Source: Campylobacter helveticus
GTDB lineage: Bacteria > Campylobacterota > Campylobacteria > Campylobacterales > Campylobacteraceae
Direction of reading: 5' to 3'
DNA: 64,000 nucleotides
Assembly: GCF_002080395.1 (NCBI RefSeq)
Contig: NZ_CP020478.1
Span: forward strand, 1-64,000
This document shows, piece by piece, positions 38,334 to 47,197 of this stretch. Position numbers and translations under genes: made by a program. A model generated the notes under the pieces. The model was not told the DNA's origin, searched no databases, and was given only the letters and a program-made list of their open reading frames with translations. Position 1 is the stretch's first letter. Each line of letters starts with the position of its first letter.

Positions 38334-38848
38334 GTAAAGAAAAAGAGGTGTTGCTCAACGAAGAAATAAGAGCGGACGAGCTTCGTTGTATAGGCGATGA
38401 TGGTAAGGTTTATGGGATTATTGATAGTGATGAGGCTTTGGGTATTGCGAATCGCTTGGGACTTGATTTAGTTTTAATAGCCCCTGATGCCAAGCCCCCT
38501 GTGGCGAAGATTATGGACTATGGTAAATTCCGTTACCAGCAAGAAAAAAAGCAAAAAGAGGCGAAGAAAAAGCAAAAAGTTATTGATGTAAAGGAAATTA
38601 AGCTTTCCGTTAAAATCGCGCAAAATGATATAAACTATAAGGTCAAACACGCCTTAGAATTTTTAGAACAAGGCAAGCATGTCAAATTTCGTGTCTTTTT
38701 AAAAGGGCGTGAAATGTCAAATCCCGAAATTGCCGTAGCTTTGCTTGAAAAAATTTGGCAAAGCATTGAGGATAAGGCTAATCGTGATAAAGAGCCAAAT
38801 TTTGAAGGGCGTTATGTCAATATGCTTGTGATGCCGAGAAAGGGTTAA
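38330..38848 (+). CDS. infC: Translation initiation factor IF-3
   Basis: Keeps 30S subunits free and checks start-codon pairing. 172 residues: N-terminal [20 protein letters not shown], linker with [19 protein letters not shown], and C-terminal domain with [18 protein letters not shown]. The start is TTG at 38330, overlapping the thrS stop (TTGA). A rare start codon is meaningful because IF-3 rejects non-canonical starts and so can limit its own synthesis; infC uses unusual starts in many bacteria. AAGGAG lies further upstream within thrS and may support re-initiation. Confidence 0.96.
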   Translation: MSKEKEVLLNEEIRADELRCIGDDGKVYGIIDSDEALGIANRLGLDLVLIAPDAKPPVAKIMDYGKFRYQQEKKQKEAKKKQKVIDVKEIKLSVKIAQNDINYKVKHALEFLEQGKHVKFRVFLKGREMSNPEIAVALLEKIWQSIEDKANRDKEPNFEGRYVNMLVMPRKG

Positions 38849-38904
38849 TTTAACCCTTATCTAACCCCTAAGCTTTTATCTATATCTTCATAAAAAGGAT
38901 AAAA

Positions 38905-39687
38905 ATGCAAAACCAAATTCACAAATTCTATTCTTTTGATTTTCCAAAAATAAAAACCGATTTTATTTTAAGTGTGGGCTCAATGTGTCGAGTGGCACAT
39001 CATTTGAGAAGAAATCGTTTAAGGGAATTAGCCTGTCCTCTTGATTGGATGATTAATGATAAATTAGAAGTTGTGTATGATTTATTTCAAAGTGATTTCA
39101 AGGATTTCTTTCGCTCTTGCTCCATTACCAAGCAAGACCCTTTCGAAGTTAAAGACAATCATAATGATATGCTCGCCATACACTACTTTTTCCCTAATCA
39201 AGACTTAGAAATTCAAGCAAAAAGGGTTAATGGGCAAGCTATTCGTAGATGGAATACTATAAAAAACATCATCTTATCTTCCAAAAATGTGGTTTTTGTG
39301 CGTAGTGGAGATTTTGATTTAAAAACTGCAAGTAAATTTTTACAAAAAGTTGCGAAGCTGTTCAATAAAAACGGGGGGGGGGGGTATTACCTCATCAATG
39401 TTAGCCATAATGAAAAATTGCAAGAGGATGAAATGATAATGCAAACATTTGATTTGGGTGAGAATTTGACACTGATTCATTATAGTGTTTTTGAGAAAGA
39501 AGATGATTTTAGAGGAAACATATCTTTTTGGAATCAAATGTTAAAACAAAGCATTATAATGAAACGCAGTAAAATGCTTAAAAATGCCTATAATGAAATC
39601 AAAATTCGTTTCATTAGAAGCTGTAAAAGAAGAAAGGCATTTTTTACAAAAAAGATTGAAAGCGATCTTGATGCAACACAACTATAA
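38905..39687 (+). CDS. DUF1796 putative cysteine-peptidase family protein, copy 1 (phase-variable, ON)
   Basis: 260 residues of the DUF1796 family, called the '617 family' in C. jejuni, with a predicted papain-like fold. The signature is LSVGSMCRVAHHLRRNRLRE then ACPLDWMINDKLEVV, with a possible nucleophilic cysteine in SMC. A G12 tract (39373-39384) encodes GGGG within KNGGGGYYLINVSHNEK, and with 12 Gs the frame is open. Changes by one or two bases would truncate it. AAAGGATAAAA precedes the ATG. A close paralogue is at 49218. The function in Campylobacter is unknown. A basic tail (RSCKRRKAFFTKKI) ends both copies. Confidence 0.85.
   Translation: MQNQIHKFYSFDFPKIKTDFILSVGSMCRVAHHLRRNRLRELACPLDWMINDKLEVVYDLFQSDFKDFFRSCSITKQDPFEVKDNHNDMLAIHYFFPNQDLEIQAKRVNGQAIRRWNTIKNIILSSKNVVFVRSGDFDLKTASKFLQKVAKLFNKNGGGGYYLINVSHNEKLQEDEMIMQTFDLGENLTLIHYSVFEKEDDFRGNISFWNQMLKQSIIMKRSKMLKNAYNEIKIRFIRSCKRRKAFFTKKIESDLDATQL
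39373..39384 (+). repeat. Poly-G contingency tract (G12), ON
   Basis: Twelve Gs inside the DUF1796 copy 1 gene, read as four glycines. The frame is intact at 12 Gs. Confidence 0.9.
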
Positions 39688-39702
39688 TCAAAAGGAGGCG
39701 AT

Positions 39703-42700
39703 ATGCACTTAGAAAAAAACCAAAATTTGGGGCTTTACCACCCTAAAAACGAACACGACGCTTGTGGAATTGCTGCTGTGGCGAACATACGCGGTATAGC
39801 CTCTTATAAAGTCATTTGCGATGCTTTAGAAATTTTGATGAATTTAGAGCATAGAGGGGGAGCGGGAGCAGAGGAAAATTCAGGCGATGGTGCTGGCATA
39901 CTCATACAAATCCCTCACGATTTTTTTAAAACGCAAGATTTGGGCTTTAGTTTGCCTAAAAAGGGCGATTATGCTGTGGCACAAATGTTTTTATCTCCAA
40001 ATTTTGATGCAAGAGAAGAGGCGAAAGCACTTTTTTTAGAAGGGCTTAAAGAGAAAAATTTGGAATTTTTAGGCTTTCGCGTAGTGCCTTTTAATCCAAG
40101 CGATTTAGGACAAAGTGCGTTAAAAGCTATGCCTTATTTCTTACAAGCTTTTGTGAAAAAGCCTACAAAAGTGGCAGCGGGACTTGAGTTTGAAAGAGTG
40201 CTTTATGCCGTGCGCCGCCACATTGAAAAAAAGGCGGTAGCCGTGCCGAAATTTTATTTTTCAAGCTTTTCTTCACGCACCATAGTTTATAAGGGTATGC
40301 TACTTTCTACCCAGCTAAGTGATTTTTACCTAGACTTTAAAGATGTCAATATGAAATCTGCTATAGCCTTAGTGCATTCAAGATTTTCTACTAATACTTT
40401 TCCAAGCTGGGAAAGAGCGCATCCCAATCGCTATATGGTGCATAATGGCGAGATTAATACCATTAACGGCAATGTGCATAGCATTAAGGCTAGAGAGGGC
40501 TTGATGCAAAGCGATTATTTTGAAAATTTAGAAGAGCTTTTTCCCATCATTGCTAAGCCTAGTAGCGATTCTGCGATGTTTGATAATACTTTGGAATTTC
40601 TTACTCTCAATGGTCGCTCTTTGGAGGAAGCCTTTATGATGATGGTGCCTGAGCCTTGGCATAGAAATGAAAATATGCCAAGCGCTAAAAGGGCATTTTA
40701 TGAGTATCATTCTGTTTTAATGGAGCCTTGGGACGGACCTGCGGCTATCGTTTTTACTGATGGGGTGATTATGGGAGCGAGTTTAGATAGAAACGGCTTT
40801 CGTCCGTCAAGATATTATCTTACCAAAGATGATTTTTTAATCCTTTCAAGCGAAACGGGAGCGTTAAAAATCGATGAAAAAAATATCAAGGCTAAAAAGC
40901 GTTTAGAGCCGGGCAAACTCTTGCTTGTAGATACTGCTAGGGGGAGGCTCATCGCAGACAGCGAGATAAAAGAGCATTATGCTAATGCCAAGCCTTATAA
41001 AAAATGGCTTGAAAATTTGATTAAGCTTGAAAAGCAAGAGAGCAAAGCCTATAAACACGAGTTTTTAAAACAAGAGGAAATTTTGACCCTGCAAAAGGCT
41101 TTTGGCTGGAGCTATGATGAGCTAAAACTTAGCGTTTTGGCTATGGCAAATTCAGGTAAAGAAGCTTTGGCGGCTATGGGAGTGGATACGCCTTTAGCAG
41201 TTCTTTCACAGCAGTATCAGCCTTTATTTAATTATTTTAAGCAGCTTTTTGCTCAAGTTACCAACCCTCCCCTTGACGCTCTGCGTGAAGAAGTTGTTAC
41301 TTCAACAAGAATTTATCTAGGACGCGAGGGAAATCTTTTAAAACCAAACGAAACCAACGCTAACAGGGTAAAAATCCAATTGCCTATCATTAGCAACGAA
41401 GAGCTTTTTAAAATTAAAAATTTAAAAAATTTCAAAGTAAAGGAATTTTCTATTGCTTATGACTTTAAGAAAAAAAGTCTTGAAGAGGCTTTAGAAGAGC
41501 TTTTTATAAAAGTTGAAGCAGAGATTAAAAAAGGCGTTTGTGTGGTGATTTTAAGCGATAGGAGTGTGAGTGAGAAAATGGCTTATATCCCGTCCTTACT
41601 TGCCGTTTCAGGGCTACATAATTACCTTGTAAGAAAGAGCTTAAGAACCCATGCTAGTATAGTGCTAGAAAGTGGTGAGCCTAGAGAAATTCATCATTTT
41701 GCTTGTCTTTTAGGGTATGGGGCTACGGTGATTAATCCTTACTTAGTTTATGAAAGCATTAAGGACTTGATAGAAAAAAAAGAACTAGGGCTTTCTTATG
41801 AAAAAGCTGTGCAAAATTTCATCAAGGCTAGTTCGGCAGGTATAGTTAAAATCGCTTCTAAAATGGGCGTTTCCACTCTACAAAGCTATAATGGCTCCGC
41901 TCTTTTTGAGTGCCTTGGCATAAGCTCATCAGTGGTGGAAAAATACTTTAGCTCCACGACCTCACGCATAGAAGGCATAGATTTAAGCGACATAGAAAAA
42001 GAAACGCTAAAGCTTCACGCTAAAGCCTTTAAAGATACAAGCAAGGCTTTAGACTCACTTGGAATTCACGGCTTTAGAAGCGAAAAAGAAGAGCATTTAA
42101 TCGACCCTTTGGCTATTTTTCATCTAAGAGAAGCGTGTAAAAATAAAGACTATGAAAGCTTTAAAAAATACTCCACTATTCTCAATCAAAAGCAAATTCA
42201 TCTACGCTCCTTAATGGAATTTGATTTTAGTGAGCCGATTAGCATTGATGAGGTTGAAAGCGTAGAAAGCATAGTTAAGCGCTTTCGCACGGGTGCTATG
42301 AGCTACGGCTCCATCTCAAAAGAAGCACACGAGTGTTTAGCCCAGGCGATGAATCAAATAGGCGCAAAGTCAAATTCGGGCGAGGGCGGAGAAGATGAAA
42401 GCCGCTATGAAAAAGAAAATTTAAGCAAAAATTCCGCTATCAAGCAAGTAGCAAGTGGGCGTTTTGGTGTGGATTTAAACTACCTCAACCACGCAAAAGA
42501 AATTCAAATCAAGGTCGCACAAGGTGCAAAACCGGGCGAGGGCGGACAGCTAATGGGCTTTAAGGTCTATCCTTGGATAGCTAAGGCTAGACACTCAACG
42601 CCGGGTGTTACCCTCATATCTCCCCCACCGCATCACGATATTTATTCTATCGAGGATTTAGCCCAGCTCATTTATGATTTAAAAAATGCCAACAAAGATG

Positions 42701-44175
42701 CAAAAATTTCAGTCAAGCTTGTGAGTGAAAATGGCATAGGCACGGTGGCTGCTGGCGTAGCTAAGGCAGGGGCGAACTTAATCCTCATTTCAGGCTATGG
42801 CGGCGGCACGGGAGCAAGTCCCCGCACCTCCATACCTCACGCGGGAATTCCTTGGGAAATGGGACTTGCTGAGACACATCAAACCTTAATCCTCAACGGC
42901 TTAAGAGACAGGGTAAAACTTGAAACGGATGGGAAGCTAATGAATGGGCGTGATTTAGCCATAGCTGCACTTTTGGGGGCAGAGGAATTTGGCTTTGCCA
43001 CTGCACCTTTAATCGTAATGGGCTGCACAATGATGCGTGTTTGTCATCTTAATACCTGCCCTTTTGGCATAGCAACGCAAGATGTGGAACTTAGAAAGCG
43101 TTTTAATGGTAAGGTTGAAGAAGTGGTCAATTTTATGCATTTTGTCGCACAAGAATTAAGAGAATATATGGCAAGGCTGGGCTTTAAAAGCCTTGATGAG
43201 ATGATAGGACGCGTGGATAAACTCCGCCAAAAAGAAGTGAGCGGCAAGGCAAATAAACTTAACTTAGATAATATCCTAAAAGCCCTGCCAACCTATAATA
43301 AAACCGCCGTGCATTTCAAAGAACATAAAGATAGTAAGCTTGAAAAGACGATTGATTATAGAATTTTACTTCCGCTTTGCAAAGATGCGGTGGCAAAAAA
43401 CAAGCCTATAAAACTTAGCCTTGAAGTAGGAAATCAAAGCCGCACCTTTGCCACTATGCTCTCAAGTGAGCTTTTAAAAAGCTATGGTAAAGAAGCTTTA
43501 AAAGAAGACAGCATACAAATCACAGCAATAGGAAATGCAGGCAATAGCTTCGGGGCATTTTTGCTTAAGGGCATAAAGCTAGAAATCATCGGCGATAGCA
43601 ATGACTACTTGGGCAAGGGTTTGAGTGGGGGTAAAATCATCGCTAAAACTTCAAGCGAGTCAAGCTTTAGCCCTGAGGAAAACATCATAGCAGGAAATGC
43701 CTGTCTTTATGGTGCGACGGAGGGGGAAGTGTATTTAGACGGCATAGCGGGGGAGCGTTTTTGCGTAAGAAATTCTGGCGCTAAAGCTGTGGTTTTAGGC
43801 ACAGGAGTGCATGGCTGTGAGTATATGACAGGGGGTTGTGTGGTAGTGCTTGGCGATGTGGGGGCAAATTTTGCTGCGGGGATGAGTGGGGGCGTAGCCT
43901 ATATCCTAGGACGACATAACGAAGCAAATGTTAATAAAGAGCTAGTAGATATCAAAGAGCTTAACGCAAAGGATGAAAAAGAACTTAAAATGATGATACA
44001 AAGGCACATTGACTATACGGATTCGAAAAAAGCAAAAGGGATAATGGCTCAGTTTGATAGGAAAGATTTTTTTAAGATTATGCCTCGTGATTATGAAAAA
44101 ATGCTTAAAATGCTAGAACTTTGTAAAAATGAAAAAGAGCCTGAGTTGGCTGCGTTTAGGAAATTGAGACAATAA
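39703..44175 (+). CDS. gltB: Glutamate synthase large subunit
   Basis: Makes glutamate from glutamine and 2-oxoglutarate. 1490 residues. A 20-residue propeptide precedes Cys21 in HDACGIAAVANI, the N-terminal nucleophile of the amidotransferase domain. Middle: FMN barrel with VAKAGANLILISGYGGGTGA; 3Fe-4S cluster cysteines in MGCTMMRVCHLNTCPFGIAT; C-terminal beta-helix GXGXG domain (MTGGCVVVLGDVGANFAAGM). Strong AAAGGAGG 6 bases before the ATG. The small subunit gltD lies about 20 kb away on the other strand. It follows DUF1796 copy 1 by 15 bp. Confidence 0.97.
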   Translation: MHLEKNQNLGLYHPKNEHDACGIAAVANIRGIASYKVICDALEILMNLEHRGGAGAEENSGDGAGILIQIPHDFFKTQDLGFSLPKKGDYAVAQMFLSPNFDAREEAKALFLEGLKEKNLEFLGFRVVPFNPSDLGQSALKAMPYFLQAFVKKPTKVAAGLEFERVLYAVRRHIEKKAVAVPKFYFSSFSSRTIVYKGMLLSTQLSDFYLDFKDVNMKSAIALVHSRFSTNTFPSWERAHPNRYMVHNGEINTINGNVHSIKAREGLMQSDYFENLEELFPIIAKPSSDSAMFDNTLEFLTLNGRSLEEAFMMMVPEPWHRNENMPSAKRAFYEYHSVLMEPWDGPAAIVFTDGVIMGASLDRNGFRPSRYYLTKDDFLILSSETGALKIDEKNIKAKKRLEPGKLLLVDTARGRLIADSEIKEHYANAKPYKKWLENLIKLEKQESKAYKHEFLKQEEILTLQKAFGWSYDELKLSVLAMANSGKEALAAMGVDTPLAVLSQQYQPLFNYFKQLFAQVTNPPLDALREEVVTSTRIYLGREGNLLKPNETNANRVKIQLPIISNEELFKIKNLKNFKVKEFSIAYDFKKKSLEEALEELFIKVEAEIKKGVCVVILSDRSVSEKMAYIPSLLAVSGLHNYLVRKSLRTHASIVLESGEPREIHHFACLLGYGATVINPYLVYESIKDLIEKKELGLSYEKAVQNFIKASSAGIVKIASKMGVSTLQSYNGSALFECLGISSSVVEKYFSSTTSRIEGIDLSDIEKETLKLHAKAFKDTSKALDSLGIHGFRSEKEEHLIDPLAIFHLREACKNKDYESFKKYSTILNQKQIHLRSLMEFDFSEPISIDEVESVESIVKRFRTGAMSYGSISKEAHECLAQAMNQIGAKSNSGEGGEDESRYEKENLSKNSAIKQVASGRFGVDLNYLNHAKEIQIKVAQGAKPGEGGQLMGFKVYPWIAKARHSTPGVTLISPPPHHDIYSIEDLAQLIYDLKNANKDAKISVKLVSENGIGTVAAGVAKAGANLILISGYGGGTGASPRTSIPHAGIPWEMGLAETHQTLILNGLRDRVKLETDGKLMNGRDLAIAALLGAEEFGFATAPLIVMGCTMMRVCHLNTCPFGIATQDVELRKRFNGKVEEVVNFMHFVAQELREYMARLGFKSLDEMIGRVDKLRQKEVSGKANKLNLDNILKALPTYNKTAVHFKEHKDSKLEKTIDYRILLPLCKDAVAKNKPIKLSLEVGNQSRTFATMLSSELLKSYGKEALKEDSIQITAIGNAGNSFGAFLLKGIKLEIIGDSNDYLGKGLSGGKIIAKTSSESSFSPEENIIAGNACLYGATEGEVYLDGIAGERFCVRNSGAKAVVLGTGVHGCEYMTGGCVVVLGDVGANFAAGMSGGVAYILGRHNEANVNKELVDIKELNAKDEKELKMMIQRHIDYTDSKKAKGIMAQFDRKDFFKIMPRDYEKMLKMLELCKNEKEPELAAFRKLRQ

Positions 44176-44296
44176 AACAAAACCAAAAAAGATATTTTAT
44201 TAATAAATGCTTTGATGCAACAAGATGTTATAAAATATCTTGAATTTTATCCCTTTATCCTAAAAAACACCATAAGGCAACTTCTACTCTTTAGGG

Positions 44297-44581
44297 TTAA
44301 GCTTTTTTTAGGTTTTGAATCAAAGGTTTTTCTAAATTCATTAGCAATAGCAGTGGGACGGCATTGCCTATTTGAGCGTAAGCTGCTCCGTTATCTCTGT
44401 AAAAGATAAAATCATCAGGAAAACTTTGAATTCTTGCACACTCTCTTACGCTTAATCTTCTATGCAAATTTGGATGAGGGTGGATTGCGACACCACATCG
44501 TGATGGGTGGGATATGGATTGAAATAAAGCTGACAAAACAATAGTGTTTTTTGGCAAAGATATATAAAAAACAGAGTTCAT
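44297..44581 (-). pseudogene. C-terminal remnant of a C5-cytosine DNA methylase
   Basis: On the minus strand a 94-codon frame shows SRCGVAIHPHPNLHRRLSVR, ECARIQSFPDDFIFYRD, and AAYAQIGNAVPLLLLMNL. These are motifs IX-X of Dcm-type C5-cytosine methylases (RECARIQ.FPDDF and QIGNAVP). The catalytic PCQ and SAM-binding motifs are absent, and a stop in the same frame (TAA GTA ATG) closes the front, so the gene is only about a quarter of a full enzyme. A G9 tract lies just upstream at 44589-44597. Confidence 0.8.
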
Positions 44582-44588
44582 TACTTAA

Positions 44589-44597
44589 GGGGGGGGG
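44589..44597. repeat. Poly-G tract (G9), intergenic
   Basis: Nine Gs on the plus strand (nine Cs for the methylase remnant) 8 bp upstream of its first ATG. No change in length joins the remnant to an upstream frame. Confidence 0.85.
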
Positions 44598-44664
44598 TAT
44601 TTATGTTTAATGGGAAGTTGTAAGAAATTATCATTTTCTCACTTCAAAACTTTGAAAAATGCAA
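44598..44664. other. Rest of the gltB-rlmN gap
   Basis: Together with 44176-44296 this AT-rich sequence holds no supported gene. A plus-strand frame through 44212-44409 reads MQQDVIKYLEFYPFILKNTI and then runs across the methylase remnant. It may be debris of the same lost modification locus but I could not assign it. Confidence 0.4.
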
Positions 44665-44754
44665 CTATTTTTTAATCACATAAATCATACCCACAAAGCT
44701 CACTATCACAACTACCGCGATAAAAATAAGCTGGATAATGTCTAAAGCATTCAT
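44665..44754 (-). CDS. 29-residue membrane peptide downstream of rlmN
   Basis: ATG 44754 to TAG 44665 encodes [20 protein letters not shown] then VGMIYVIKK: one hydrophobic helix with a basic end. Its ATG overlaps the rlmN stop (ATGA), so translation is coupled. A similarly small hydrophobic protein follows rlmN in C. jejuni (Cj1714, from memory). The function is unknown. Its conserved position and tight overlap argue that it is real. Confidence 0.7.
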   Translation of the reverse strand: MNALDIIQLIFIAVVVIVSFVGMIYVIKK

Positions 44755-45812
44755 ATGCCTCCCTCCCTTTCTTTAAGCTGTCCACAAGCGGCTGAGATGT
44801 CAAGCCCTTTGCTTTCTCTTATCGTGCAAGTTACGCCCTTTGAGCTAAGTAAGTCTTGAAATTTGACGGCGTTTTCAAGGCTTGGGCGTTGATAAATGCT
44901 TCCTTGATGGGGATTGAAAAGTATTAAATTGACCTTAGCTTTAATGCCATTTAAAAGTCTCACTAATTCCTTGGCGTGTTCGATTTTATCATTTATGCCG
45001 TCAATTAAAAGATATTCAAACATCACTCTTTTACGCATATCTATGGGAAATTCTCGCACGGCTTGTATTACTGAGGCGATATTGTAAGCCTTATTGATGG
45101 GCATTAATTGCGTTCTTAGCTCATCATTAACCGCGTGTAAGGAAATGGCAAGTAAAACGCCCAAATTCATTTCTCCAAGCTCTTTGATTTGTTTAGCCAA
45201 GCCACTTGTGCTAATGGTTTGTCGGCGTGGGCTTATGGCTAGAGTGTCGTTATGGCTTAAGATTTGCACGGCTTTAGCGACATTTTTAAGATTGTCTAAA
45301 GGCTCACCCATACCCATATAGACGATATTTACGCGGCGTTCGTAAGGAATTTTATGCTGTTTTTTTATCCATAAAATTTGTCCTACAATTTCTCCCGCAC
45401 TCAAATTTCTTTTTAGTCCGCCTTTAGCCGTGAGGCAGAAACTACACCCACTTCTACACCCTACTTGAGAAGATACGCAAATAGTAAATTTGGCGTGTGC
45501 AAGTCTTTTGCCCTCCGCGTCAAATTTTTCTTCCTTCATCGGTAAAAGCACGGACTCCACTCTTAAGCCATCGAGAAGTTCAAAAAGGTATTTTATGCTG
45601 CTATCTTTACTTTGCTCTTGTTTGATGCATTTTAAGGGACTAAAATGATAAATTTTGCTTAATTTTTCACGCAAATCTTTCGGTAAATTTGACATTTGTG
45701 AGAAATCATCGGCATATCTTTGGTAAATCCATTGGCAAATTTGTTTCACACGAAACAATGGCTGAATTTCTTTTGAAAGTTCTTCTGGTAAAAAATCTAA
45801 AATATTTGTCAT
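44751..45812 (-). CDS. rlmN: 23S rRNA (A2503-C2) / tRNA (A37-C2) methyltransferase RlmN
   Basis: Radical-SAM enzyme that methylates A2503 in 23S rRNA and A37 in some tRNAs. 353 residues. The 4Fe-4S CxxxCxxC motif is [18 protein letters not shown]. Other family parts are [25 protein letters not shown] and, near the C-terminus, [18 protein letters not shown] with the methyl-carrier cysteine. The gene sits between a phosphorylase gene upstream and a 29-residue membrane peptide with which it overlaps (ATGA). Confidence 0.96.
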   Translation of the reverse strand: MTNILDFLPEELSKEIQPLFRVKQICQWIYQRYADDFSQMSNLPKDLREKLSKIYHFSPLKCIKQEQSKDSSIKYLFELLDGLRVESVLLPMKEEKFDAEGKRLAHAKFTICVSSQVGCRSGCSFCLTAKGGLKRNLSAGEIVGQILWIKKQHKIPYERRVNIVYMGMGEPLDNLKNVAKAVQILSHNDTLAISPRRQTISTSGLAKQIKELGEMNLGVLLAISLHAVNDELRTQLMPINKAYNIASVIQAVREFPIDMRKRVMFEYLLIDGINDKIEHAKELVRLLNGIKAKVNLILFNPHQGSIYQRPSLENAVKFQDLLSSKGVTCTIRESKGLDISAACGQLKEREGGI

Positions 45813-45829
45813 TTCTTCTAATTTTTCCT

Positions 45830-46348
45830 TTAAATTAAAGCTTTTTTTCTTAGTGTTTCTTCTAATTTTTCTTTAGCATTTTGATGATTTTTTAAAAAAT
45901 TTTCGTGTGCAAAGGCATCGCAAAAATTTGTGGCACATAAAATGCAACTTGCTTCTATTTTCATATTTTCAGCTACACTTAACACAGAAAAAGCTTCCAT
46001 ATTTTCTACATCAAGTCCTAAATTTGCTAGTTTTAGGGCTGCATTTTTGTCCGTGCAAATGTAATTAGAAGAATTAATTTTATAAGCACTTTTTTTAAGA
46101 CAAATTTCTGTTTTTGCTGGACTATAAAAGTGATTTAATTTAGAAAATTCGATGTTAAAAGCGTGAGAGCTTTCATAAATTCCTAAAATTTCTCCATTTT
46201 TATAAAGCCCACAAGTTCCAATAAATATGAGTTTTTTTGGTCGAAATTCTAAGCAAATTTTTGTTAAATTCATCGCACTTTCAATTAATCCTATGCCTAT
46301 GGGTTTAGCAAAAGGAAAAAGTTCATTTCCACCCGCACAAACTATCAT
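45830..46348 (-). CDS. Phosphorylase-superfamily protein (PNP/UDP-like)
   Basis: 172 residues, smaller than a typical nucleoside phosphorylase (about 230-280). It begins [20 protein letters not shown], with IFIGTCGLY and a [18 protein letters not shown] segment that matches the purine-binding 'E-M-E' signature of the PNP/UDP-phosphorylase superfamily. A conserved hypothetical of this kind lies beside rlmN and ksgA in C. jejuni (Cj1712). Activity is unproved; a nucleoside or thioadenosine salvage role is possible. It is 17 bp upstream of rlmN on the same strand. Confidence 0.7.
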   Translation of the reverse strand: MIVCAGGNELFPFAKPIGIGLIESAMNLTKICLEFRPKKLIFIGTCGLYKNGEILGIYESSHAFNIEFSKLNHFYSPAKTEICLKKSAYKINSSNYICTDKNAALKLANLGLDVENMEAFSVLSVAENMKIEASCILCATNFCDAFAHENFLKNHQNAKEKLEETLRKKALI

Positions 46349-46423
46349 TTTTTCTCCTAAAATTCACAATAATTTTAGCCAAAAAGGCTTAAAGTTAAGA
46401 ATTTTTAGTTAAAATCGCTTTTT

Positions 46424-47197
46424 ATGATTAGAGCGAAAAAACAATATGGACAAAATTTCTTAAAAGATAAAGGGATTTTGACACAAATCACTCAAGCCAT
46501 ACCCAAAGATGTGAAGAAAATCGTTGAAATTGGGCCTGGCTTAGGTGATTTAACGCAAGAGCTTATGAAAATTTCTCCTGTTAAAGCTTATGAAATAGAC
46601 GCTGAGCTTGTAGATTTTTTAGGGCGAAAATTTCAAAAGGAATTAAAAGAAAAAAGAATTGTTTTGCTTCATCAAGATGCGAGTGAAATTTCTTGTTTTG
46701 ATGATGAGAAGTATTTTTTGGTTGCAAATTTACCTTATTATGTTGCTAGTAAGCTGATTTTGCAGGCTTTGGAAGATGAAAATTGCCAAGGTTTAATTGT
46801 AATGGTGCAAAAAGAAATGGCTTTGAAATTTTGCGCTAAGAGTGGAGATAGCGATTTTAGTGCACTTGGAGTTTTAAGTGCGATGATTTGCGAGAGAGAA
46901 ATTCTTTTTGATGTGAGTCCTTTGTGTTTTAATCCTCCTCCAAAGGTTGTTTCATCGGTAATGAGACTGATGAAGCAAAGAGAATTTGGTCAAGTATGTG
47001 AGCTTGAAAGTTTTAAGAAATTCCTTAGAATTTGTTTTAAAGCTCCGCGGAAACGACTTTTGAGCAATTTGAAAGCTGATAAAAAATTGCTTTTGAGGCT
47101 TTTTGAGGATTTAAAGCTTGAGGAAAATGTGCGCCCTCACGAACTTTGCGTTGATTCATACCTTAAAATTTATGAAAACTTAAAGGATTATTTATGA
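46424..47197 (+). CDS. rsmA: 16S rRNA (A1518/A1519-N6,N6)-dimethyltransferase
   Basis: KsgA, the universal adenine dimethylase acting late in 30S assembly. 257 residues; N-terminal KKQYGQNFLKDKGIL, SAM-binding VEIGPGLGDLTQEL, and catalytic NLPYYV in VANLPYYVASKLI. The C-terminal domain is normal in length. Divergent from the phosphorylase gene; its stop overlaps the RNase J ATG by four bases, so the two are co-translated. Confidence 0.97.
   Translation: MIRAKKQYGQNFLKDKGILTQITQAIPKDVKKIVEIGPGLGDLTQELMKISPVKAYEIDAELVDFLGRKFQKELKEKRIVLLHQDASEISCFDDEKYFLVANLPYYVASKLILQALEDENCQGLIVMVQKEMALKFCAKSGDSDFSALGVLSAMICEREILFDVSPLCFNPPPKVVSSVMRLMKQREFGQVCELESFKKFLRICFKAPRKRLLSNLKADKKLLLRLFEDLKLEENVRPHELCVDSYLKIYENLKDYL

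Noticed and set aside
44212-44409. 65-codon plus-strand frame between gltB and rlmN
   Set aside because: Half of it runs across the cytosine-methylase remnant on the other strand and no family could be seen, so it is noted only as possible debris.
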